Source: Deltaproteobacteria bacterium
Lineage (GTDB): Bacteria; Desulfobacterota; G020345765
DNA: 35,176 nucleotides
Direction of reading: 5' to 3'
Assembly: GCA_020345765.1 (NCBI GenBank)
Contig: CP070770.1
Location: forward strand, 2,241,023-2,276,198
Positions 24,381 through 32,100 of this stretch are shown here, in pieces. A program made the position numbers and the translations under genes. Numbering within the stretch: the stretch's first letter is position 1; the number at the start of each line of letters is the position of its first letter. The notes beneath the pieces were generated by a model. It saw nothing but the letters and a program-made list of their open reading frames with translations, had not been told where the DNA came from and searched no databases.

Positions 24381-25741
24381 TGCAGAAACGCTTAGAGCAG
24401 GCGATCAAGTATCTTGCCGGAACCCTGAAGAGTCTTAATTATTACCCTCCCGGACACCCCACCATCATTCAACCTGTGGAGAAGTCTTTAGAGGTTTTAG
24501 AACCCATCTTGGCCAAAAGAGGTCAGCTTGTTTTGGCGGTTCTGGATAAAACACTGGTTATCGAGCAGCAGCCTTTCTACCAGGCCCATCCTGCTATTGA
24601 AGAGTTAGTCCGGAGAATGGAAGAAAGGGTTATTCAGGGGTTTACCTTCAAGCATGGGATTACCAGCCAGGAGCTGATCCAGCTATTCCAGCTGTTGCTG
24701 GAAGACCCCCAGAGCCTGGAGAAGAAGGGAGGGATAGAGGCTGAGCTTCGAGCCCGCAGGATACTTCATATCGCCGTGAAGAAGATAGCCCTGACCGAAG
24801 AGGAGGTTGAGCAGAAGGCTAAAAAGGTATATACCGATGCCCGGGGGGTGATTCTGGATATTATGAAGCAGTCGCGGATGGGAACGGTTCCCCGGGCAAA
24901 AGAGGCAATTGAGATAGTGAAGTCGATGAGCGAGATCATCCTTACTGATAAGAATGCCCTGCTCGGGCTTACCATGATCCAGGATTACGATGAGTATACC
25001 TTTAACCACTGTGTCAATGTAGGAATACTTTCTTTGGCCCTGGGAGATACAGTAGGGCTTAAAGGTAAAGGTTTAAATGATGTGGGATTAGCCGGGTTTC
25101 TCCACGATGTCGGAAAGACCTACGTTCCGAAGGACATTATCACCAAACCCGGAAAGCTTAACGGGCAGGAGTGGGAGACAATGAAAAAACATCCACTCTA
25201 TAGCTCGGAGATTATCTGTCAGATGGAGGGTATGAGTGAGGAGACCATAAATAGTGTCCTCTATCATCATACCCGATACGATCTGAAAGGCTACCCACCT
25301 TTGACGGACGGGGAAAAGCAATCTCCGGGGAGTCAGATTGTTGCCCTGGCTGATTGCTACGATTCGATGACTACCCTGCGTCCCTACCAGAAGCGCTTTG
25401 ATCCCAAAGAGACTTTGGAGATAATGACGAAGAGGGTGGGGACGCATTTTGACCCTACCTACTTCAAGGCATTTATCAAGACACTGGGATTCTACCCGAT
25501 CGGCACCCTGGTGCGTCTTGATACCAACGAGATCGCCTTGGTGGTCAGGATTAATCCTGGTGATCCCAACCGTCCGGTAGTTAAGATTATTTATGATGCC
25601 GAGGGAAGGGAGCTTAAGGAGCCCCGGGAGGTAAGTCTGGCCGGACGGGATGCTTCCACCCGTTCCTACCAACGATCAATCGTAACTACCGTGGATGCCG
25701 TAACCCAGGGGCTGATCGATATATCTCCTTACTTCCAGTAG
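24380..25741 (+). CDS. HD-GYP domain phosphodiesterase with N-terminal YPxxHP module
   Basis: 453 residues. The N-terminal module (8-140, LNYYPPGHPTI at 19-29) resembles that of the upstream HEAT protein. The HD-GYP domain spans about 195-380 with its metal ligands in place: H210 (TFNHCVNVG), H242-D243 (FLHDVGK), H271 (KKHPLYS), H296-H297 (LYHHTRYDLKGYP) and D325 (VALADCYDSM). The usual HHExxDGxGYP reads HHTRYDLKGYP here, so the glutamate after HH is replaced by threonine, which may affect metal number. HD-GYP enzymes hydrolyse cyclic di-GMP to GMP or pGpG, or cGAMP in some bacteria. A C-terminal beta domain (about 385-440) follows. No GGDEF partner lies in the window. It is cytoplasmic, with no membrane segment. 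Confidence 0.93.
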   Translation: MQKRLEQAIKYLAGTLKSLNYYPPGHPTIIQPVEKSLEVLEPILAKRGQLVLAVLDKTLVIEQQPFYQAHPAIEELVRRMEERVIQGFTFKHGITSQELIQLFQLLLEDPQSLEKKGGIEAELRARRILHIAVKKIALTEEEVEQKAKKVYTDARGVILDIMKQSRMGTVPRAKEAIEIVKSMSEIILTDKNALLGLTMIQDYDEYTFNHCVNVGILSLALGDTVGLKGKGLNDVGLAGFLHDVGKTYVPKDIITKPGKLNGQEWETMKKHPLYSSEIICQMEGMSEETINSVLYHHTRYDLKGYPPLTDGEKQSPGSQIVALADCYDSMTTLRPYQKRFDPKETLEIMTKRVGTHFDPTYFKAFIKTLGFYPIGTLVRLDTNEIALVVRINPGDPNRPVVKIIYDAEGRELKEPREVSLAGRDASTRSYQRSIVTTVDAVTQGLIDISPYFQ

Positions 25742-25744
25742 CAG

Positions 25745-26311
25745 CTATACCTCTAGATCTCCCAGGGCCAGGGCTGCTCGGCTGCGGATCCGGGGCTCCG
25801 GGTGGGAGAGCAGAACCATTAGGGGTTTTTCTGCCTTATTATCCCCGATCTTCCCTAAGGCTCCGATCACGCTTTCCAGGAGATCGATATTCTTTTCTTT
25901 AAGTTGGGGCATCAAGAAATCAGTCACTCTTTTATCGGGAAAATTCCCCAGGGCCTCCACTGTTAGGATGCGAATAGTCAGGTTATCGTCGTCCAGTTTT
26001 TCTATCAGATTGCTTAGCGTTCCCGAGTCAGCGATCTCCCCTAAGGCCCTAACTGCCGCCGAGCGCACTTCCACCTCGGAGTCATTAAGGGCAGAGACCA
26101 GGGGTGCCAGGGCACCCGGTTTCCCAATCTTTCCCAGGGCGTAGGTGGCCCTCACGCGGGCAGTTTTATCTCCCTTTTTCATTATCTGAATCAGTTTTTC
26201 GAGTCCGGGTTTTTTTTCTAAATTTCCCAGGGCCTCGGCCGCCGATTTACGGACCTGTTCGTTTTTATCTTTGAGCAGCTTGATCAGGGCATCCTTCCGC
26301 TTATCCTTCAA
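25745..26311 (-). CDS. Small HEAT-like (PBS lyase-type) repeat protein
   Basis: 188 residues from a TTG start at 26311, two bases after the stop of the upstream peptidase gene and preceded by AAAGGA. A longer frame would run into the peptidase and shows no repeat pattern, so it is rejected. The protein is built almost wholly from about six 31-residue HEAT-like units, each with the pattern VRxxAAxALGxIxD (for example EVRSAAVRALGEIADSGTLS). This type of repeat is used as a binding scaffold. It is probably translated together with the P1-type peptidase. It ends three bases from the convergent HD-GYP gene. Confidence 0.85.
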   Translation of the reverse strand: MKDKRKDALIKLLKDKNEQVRKSAAEALGNLEKKPGLEKLIQIMKKGDKTARVRATYALGKIGKPGALAPLVSALNDSEVEVRSAAVRALGEIADSGTLSNLIEKLDDDNLTIRILTVEALGNFPDKRVTDFLMPQLKEKNIDLLESVIGALGKIGDNKAEKPLMVLLSHPEPRIRSRAALALGDLEV

Positions 26312-26313
26312 TG

Positions 26314-27303
26314 CTATTTTCCTTTCTTCAGATCCCGGTAAGCGGGGACAATCCCGAAACCGTCGGCCTCCCTTACTGCCCGCTGAATAGATTCTGCGAT
26401 TAGCTCCGCCCCCCAACGGCCAATGGTATTTACATCCGCATCCTTATTGCCGAGGGAAAGCGCGAAGGTAACATCCCCGTCGAATAAGGAGTGGGCGGGA
26501 TCAGTCGCTCTTGCGATCCCGTCCTGGGCCATCTGGGCAATCTTGGTAGCCTGCTCCTTGCTCAGCCGGCAATTGGTGGCAATCACTCCCAGGGTGGTGG
26601 ATTCACCGGGCAGAAACTCCCTTTGCACCCCCCCGTCCTTAATCCTTTCCGCGGAATTGACTAGCTCCCCGCTGTCCTCCGCAGCCCGGGCCCCGACAAT
26701 TATCTCCCCCTTACCGTCGATTACATCGCCGAAGGCATTGACTACCGCCAGGGCACCCACAACGGCACCATTGGGCAATCTCGCGCTGGCCGTTCCCACC
26801 CCCCCCTTCATTGCCTGCTTGGTTGTGAATAGCTTTCCTACGGTTGCCCCGGTTCCTACCCCGACACTTCCCTCGTCCACCTTTTCAGAGGAGCAGTTCA
26901 GACAGGCCTGGTAGCCCATCTCTTTATCGGGACGGACCTTGTTGTCCCCGAAGAAAATGTCAAATATTATCGCGGTAGGCACAATGGGAATCCTGACGGT
27001 CAAAATGTCTAAGCCCTTTCCTTGCTCTTCCAGGAACTTGACCACTCCTCCCCCGGCATCCAGTCCAAAGGCACTTCCTCCGGCAAGACAGACGGCGTGG
27101 ACTTCGTTTACTAGATGAAGAGGGTTTAAGGAATCGATCTGCCGGGTTCCGGCCGCGGTTCCCCGCACATCAACCCCGGCCACCGCCCCTTCTTCGCAGA
27201 GGATAACGGTACAGCCGGTCTTGGCCTCAAGATCACTGGCATGGCCGACCCTGATCCCCGGAACATCGGTAATCGCATTAAGCAACTTTTTTCCTCCAGC
27301 CAT
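26314..27303 (-). CDS. P1 (DmpA/BapA-like) family peptidase
   Basis: 329 residues, normal for the S58/P1 family. Family hallmarks are ITDVPGIRVGHASD near the start, AVCLAGGSAFGLDAGGGV, GSVGVGTGATVGK, GGVGTASARLPNGAVVGALAVVNAFGDV and GESTTLGVIATN. The Ser/Thr run at 235-237 is where these enzymes self-cleave to expose the nucleophile. Characterised members are aminopeptidases acting on N-terminal D-amino acids or beta-amino acids; others are uncharacterised. No export signal is visible. There is no Shine-Dalgarno, in keeping with the short leader predicted from the promoter. The downstream HEAT gene shares its transcript. Confidence 0.93.
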   Translation of the reverse strand: MAGGKKLLNAITDVPGIRVGHASDLEAKTGCTVILCEEGAVAGVDVRGTAAGTRQIDSLNPLHLVNEVHAVCLAGGSAFGLDAGGGVVKFLEEQGKGLDILTVRIPIVPTAIIFDIFFGDNKVRPDKEMGYQACLNCSSEKVDEGSVGVGTGATVGKLFTTKQAMKGGVGTASARLPNGAVVGALAVVNAFGDVIDGKGEIIVGARAAEDSGELVNSAERIKDGGVQREFLPGESTTLGVIATNCRLSKEQATKIAQMAQDGIARATDPAHSLFDGDVTFALSLGNKDADVNTIGRWGAELIAESIQRAVREADGFGIVPAYRDLKKGK

Positions 27304-27321
27304 AGAACTTAATTATCTTTA

Positions 27322-27350
27322 AATTTAGCCCGGATACCCTCCAAAGTCAA
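27322..27350 (-). promoter_or_regulatory. Promoter of the P1-type peptidase gene
   Basis: On the minus strand, TTGACT (27350-27345) and TAAATT (27327-27322) are 17 bases apart. The predicted leader is about 12 bases, which explains the missing ribosome site. Confidence 0.5.
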
Positions 27351-27667
27351 ATCAAATTTGCCCGGGGCTTCCTTGATATTTCGAGCCATTTCGGCTCAAT
27401 TTGCTTATTGAAACAGGAAAGGCGGGGCTGTTGAAAAACCATTTTAAAAGAAATTTTTCAATAAATCTCCCCTCCCTTGATGGGAGGGGACTAAGGGGAG
27501 GGTGATTTCATTAGGATTTTTTACTGAAATTGTTCACCCCCACCCAACCCTCCCCCATCAAAGGGGGAGGGGGAAGATACTTTTTAAACAATCCCATGGC
27601 TGGGGTTTTCTATCCGCCATTACTCAATATTTGGGATAATGCTTAAAGTAATAATCCGACGCCATTA
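27351..27667. repeat. Intergenic palindromic element
   Basis: The gap contains three hairpins. TTGAAAAA (27431-27438) pairs with TTTTTCAA (27454-27461). TCCCCTCCC (27468-27476) pairs with GGGAGGGGA (27482-27490). CCCTCCCCC (27548-27556) pairs with GGGGGAGGG (27563-27571). The second and third hairpins are imperfect inverted copies of each other: both have TTGATGGG-type loops and GGGTG or CACCC flanks. Together they look like a REP- or MITE-like element of about 110 bp. No gene is visible here. Confidence 0.65.
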
Positions 27668-28066
27668 TTATACGATCCCGGTGACTTTTTTCACAAAAAA
27701 AGCGGTAACTTCGTCCTTGGATGTAGTGCCTTCCACTACGCCGATGGTAAGATGCTCGAGCTCTTCGTTGGTGGCTGTCAGATGCATACCATTAATTAAC
27801 AAAAAGATTTCCGCCGCCGCTACCGCGGTCCGCTTGTTTCCGTCAACAAAGGGGTGGTTTTTGCAGATATGGAACAGGTAGGATGCGGCCATCGCGGGAA
27901 CTCCGCAGTGAAGGAATTCACCGCCGTAACGGGCGGCGGGCATGGTCACGGCAGACTCAAGCAGTCCGTAATCCCGTACTTCCGGAGCACCGCCGAACTC
28001 ATCTATCATGCGCCGGTGGATGGCAAGCACATGATCTACGGTCAAAAAAATGGGAAAGTCGCTCAT
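27668..28066 (-). CDS. Doc-family (death-on-curing) toxin
   Basis: 132 residues. The Fic/Doc core HPFVDGNKRTA is at 71-81, with the lysine in place of the glycine of AMP-transferring Fic proteins. This is the form found in Doc, which phosphorylates elongation factor Tu. FLTVDHVLAIHRRMIDEFGG at the start is typical of Doc. The start overlaps the end of the antitoxin gene by four bases. Confidence 0.94.
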   Translation of the reverse strand: MSDFPIFLTVDHVLAIHRRMIDEFGGAPEVRDYGLLESAVTMPAARYGGEFLHCGVPAMAASYLFHICKNHPFVDGNKRTAVAAAEIFLLINGMHLTATNEELEHLTIGVVEGTTSKDEVTAFFVKKVTGIV

Positions 28067-28293
28067 TCCGCAAGACGCTTGAGGAGCTCACGTCTTTCGG
28101 TAACTACCCGGCTCAAGCACTCCTCGAATCGCTTTTTGTCAACCGGCTTCGGCTGCGTCGGAGTTATGATGAGCGAGCCGTTGTGAACCTTAAGCTGCAC
28201 TTCTCCCCCTTCTTCGAGGCCGAGCAGTTCCAGGATTGCCCGGTCCAGAATTAAAGCGTTGCTGTTTCCTACTTTACGGAGTTGTTTAATCAT
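28063..28293 (-). CDS. AbrB/MazE-type antitoxin for the Doc toxin
   Basis: 76 residues. It has the AbrB hairpin MIKQLRKVGNSNALILDRAIL followed by GGEVQLKVHNGSLIITP, then a charged C-terminal helix (about 52-76) expected to bind Doc. AGGGT is seven bases upstream of the ATG. Phage P1 Doc pairs with Phd, a different fold, but AbrB-type partners are also known in bacterial genomes. Confidence 0.9.
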   Translation of the reverse strand: MIKQLRKVGNSNALILDRAILELLGLEEGGEVQLKVHNGSLIITPTQPKPVDKKRFEECLSRVVTERRELLKRLAE

Positions 28294-28307
28294 AAACTTA
28301 CCCTGGC

Positions 28308-28348
28308 TGTTATAACATTATTATAACATAACGTCCGTGATCTTTCAA
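28308..28348 (-). promoter_or_regulatory. Promoter-operator of the AbrB/Doc pair
   Basis: The minus strand has TTGAAA (28348-28343) and a perfect TATAAT (28325-28320) with 17-base spacing. TGTTATAACA (28308-28317) is a perfect palindrome just downstream of the -10. A second TTATAACA half-site (28321-28328) lies 11 bases away and covers the -10 itself, suiting autorepression. Confidence 0.7.
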
Positions 28349-29163
28349 TGCTTAATATAAAAAAGGACCCCGGAGGTTCGTCAAGGATTATTTTACTTAA
28401 ATTGTCAAAACTTTTAATACCAATTTAACCATGACATTTGTAATTCCTTCAGGTAGTTTTTTTATGTAAAAAAATATTAAAAAAACACTTGACAATCATG
28501 TTTTATCGGGATAAAAGTAGACTGCCAATGCCGTTAATCTGATTTGCGTGAATCTGTCCGGCAGCTTTGAATTGACCCCAAAAGATCAAAGATTAATGGC
28601 AACATACCTTTAAGTAACATAGCAGGTGGAAAAATGCTTGCTAAACTACAATACTTGCCGGGAAAACGATTGTTGCGTTCATTTTCATCCTTTACTATAT
28701 CCTTTTTCTTTCATGGACTTATGAAAATATGTCAGAATACTCCGTTCCCTGTCCTTAGCCCTACGATTTCACTCAGGATAAGCCTGTCGAAGGAGTAGGT
28801 ATTCAATTCCATATACCCTTCCTTTGGTAGTATGGGATAGGGGAGGATAGTGATCTTAAGGAGAAAAAATGAAAAAGCAGTAACTCTCCATAATGATTAT
28901 TTTTGAACTAATGGGTATTTTTTTCTATTGTTTTGAAACTATAAGCAAATAAAATGGCTGTAAATACTTGTAATTATTAGTTATTTACTTGACATCGTTT
29001 TTGGACTGTAGAACCGAATGGTAGTAACCGATCAAAAAGGATTTTGTGGAAAAACACGGCAATAAAATTCAATTTCCAAAAGAAATGAATGCAATGTTAC
29101 ATACCGATTAACTCAAGAGATTAAAAAGTTGTACCAATTAACTAAGAGTTTAAGGAGATTCTG
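28349..29163. other. AT-rich intergenic region, over 800 bp, with repeats and promoter-like sites
   Basis: No convincing gene is present. An AT palindrome (28457-28474, seven Ts and A around TG) lies 14 bases before TTGACA (28489-28494), whose -10 box is poor. Bases about 28745-28798 resemble a dispersed sequence often seen in bacterial genomes (CTCAGGATAAGCCTGTCGAA). A second TTGACA (28989-28994) is a candidate for the large downstream gene; its -10 is also weak. Bases 29102-29119 and 29132-29148 are imperfect 17-18-bp direct repeats 30 bases apart in the leader of that gene. Confidence 0.5.
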
Positions 29164-32100
29164 ATGATGTTGAAAACAAAAAGAACTTTACTTTTTTTAT
29201 GGCTCGCAATATTTTCCTTATTGCCTTTTGCTTCTTCAGTAGATTCTCACGATAGTGATCTTCAAAGTACCAAAGGTATTAAAAGTATTAAAAGACAAAA
29301 GGTTAATTCATGCCCCGGTGCAAAAGGTTATATTAAAATAGAGAAGGAAACAATTCAAAGCGATAGAGATAATCGAATACACTTACAAGTGGAGCCAACC
29401 AAGGCTAAGAAGAAATTGCAGATACAGAGAGAGCCTACCAAAGCTAAAAAGGTTCTACGACTCAAGGAAGAACTGACCAAGGAAAAGAAGGTTTTACAGA
29501 TTCGGGGAGACTCAACTAAAGCCAAGAAGGTTTTGCGGCTCCAGGGAGAACCAACCAAAACCGATGGGTTTCTATGGATTCAGAGAGAGCCCATCATGAC
29601 AATAGAGAGTCTACAAATCCAAAATGATCCAAGTAAGGCTATGAATATTTTACCTCAAAAAAATGAGCTAATAGGTAATAATGAATCCTTTAATAACATA
29701 AAAAATATTAATTCTGAAGACCCTTATGTTACCGGGAGAATAGTAGATGAATATGGCTATCCCATTCCTTATCCTTTTGTAATTTTTATTGATCCTTATA
29801 CCTTGGGCGAGTATTACGCCACTTCTTATTTTAATGGTACTTTCGAAATTTATTTACCATACACAGGAGATTATTATGTAACAATATGGGGGCTTAATTG
29901 CATGGCACAATATTGTGCAACAATTCACTATGATTGCAATGTGGGGGATGTTCTAGTGGATACCCACCCGAATATGACCGGTCGGGTAGTGGATGAGGGA
30001 GGCTTTCCTATTTCTAATGCTTTAGTAACTTTTATTTCTGATTATGGGATCAGGTATCAAACTAGTACTTATTCCGGTGGGTGGTTTGAAACAGCCGATT
30101 TACCTTATTGCGGGGAATATTATGTAATTGTCAGAGCAGAGGGCTGTGAACAATATTACACAGCAGAAATTTATGGAAGCGGACCTTTTGCTAATGATTT
30201 TGTATTCAACACCACCCCGCATATAACCGGTTGGGTGGTGGATGAGTATGGCTTTCCCATCTCTGATCTTGTAGTATATTTTATTTCTTATACCGGGAAC
30301 AAGTATTACGCCACTACTAATTCTGACGGGACATTTGGAATAACTTTACCTTATTGCGGGGACTATTATTTAGTTGTTGGAGAAAATGGGGGCTGTGAAC
30401 TATGTACCACTATAGATATTTATGGAAGTGGAACCTTTTGCGGAGGTATTGTGTTAGATACCGACCCGGACGTAACCGGTAGGCTGGTGGATGAGAATAA
30501 TTCTCCCATTTCTAATGCTGAAGTAATATTTATTGATAGTGCCGGGAGCCAGTATCCAGACACTACTAATTCCGGTGGGTGGTTTGAGTTAACTTTACCT
30601 CATTGCGGGGAGTATGATGTAATTGTTAGAGCATGGGGCTGTGAATATGCTTACACGGCAGATGTTTATGGAAGTGGATCCTCCGCAGAAGATGTGGTAT
30701 TCGATACTACTCCAGACGTAACCGGTCGGGTAGTGGATGAGAGTGGTTTTGCCATTCCTAATCCCATGGTAATTTTTGTTGATCCTGATACCTGGATCGA
30801 ATATCCTGCCACTTCTTATCCTGACGGGTCATTTGAAGTAACTTTACCTTATTGCAGGGAATATTACATATTCATTGAAGGAGAGGGCTGTAATTATTAT
30901 ATTGAAGCTACAGTATATAGTAGTGGTTCATATGGAGATATTACATTTAACACGCAACCTACTGTTACAGGGACGGTGGTCGATCAGGATTATGTGAGTT
31001 TCAGCACTGGTATAGTAGAGTTTATAAGCTGCAATAATCCAGGAATTATATTCTCTGGGAATATTGTTAATGGCGATTTCACAGTTAACTTAGGTGCCTG
31101 TGATGGATACGAGATATTTATCACTGTACCTTGTGGGACCTTCCAATTATTAATGGGGGATGGAGAAACTTGTTTTGATATTATTAGTGACACTAACCTC
31201 TCATTAATAGTTATTCAGTGTCCGCCGCCGCCAAGTGCACCAACCGGACTTATGGCCGAGCCGGGTCCCCTCAGCGGGGAGATAACAATATTCTGGGACG
31301 AGAGTCCCGACCCGGATATTGATGGCTATATTATTTATCGAGGTACCGTATCGGGGTTATATACCAAAAACTGGTTCGTTCTTCCATCGGCATATGCTGG
31401 TTATACCTTTCTGGACTTGGAAATAGGTCAGACTTACTATTTCGTGGTATCGGCGGTTGACTTGGACGTTGGAGAAAGTGAGCCCTCGGATGAGGCCTCG
31501 GCGACAGCCATAGAGGTTGGAGACTCCGAGCCACCTACAGACCCGAGCAATCTGACAATTAACGATCCCGGCACAGGTGAGCGGCTGGATCTTTCATGGT
31601 TACCATCTACTGACGATGTCGCGGTTTCCCATTATTTGATCTATCGGCTTACTAACGGTTCTAATGTAAGTGATCAAAATTATGATTCAGGTTTTCCACT
31701 GGAAAGGGGTGGAACAGATTTTACTGATTACGAGGTATGGGAAGGGAATACTTATTACTACGTGGTGTATGCAGTAGATACCTCGGGTAACATAAGTGGC
31801 CCGTCGAATGTGGAATCTGATGAGCCTACCGATTCTATTGCTCCTGATCCGCCTTACGGCCTCGATGCATTTGCGGGGGATGGAGAGGTGGACCTCTGGT
31901 GGATAGCTCCCGATTCTAATGAGAATGGCTCATGGCTGACAGACCTCGCTGGATATAATGTTTATCGGAGGCAGGAAGGTGGGGTATATGATTTTCCAAT
32001 AAATTTTTCTGAATATCCATCTTATCAAGATAGTGGCCTTATAAATGGGGAAACCTATTATTATGTCGTAACCGCTGTCGATGATTATGATCCATGGAAT

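Noticed and set aside
26312-26416. An N-terminal extension of the small HEAT protein
   Set aside because: It lies inside the P1-type peptidase gene and lacks HEAT character. A TTG with a ribosome site sits just after the peptidase stop.
27431-27600. A possible CRISPR array in the GC-rich repeats
   Set aside because: There are only two inverted units, with no regular direct repeats or spacers and no cas genes in the window.
28634-28798. A 54-codon plus-strand frame with an ATG and AGGTGG upstream
   Set aside because: Its last third is made of a dispersed repeat-like sequence (translated ...SPTISLRISLSKE), it has no family similarity, and its promoter is weak. It is probably a chance frame.
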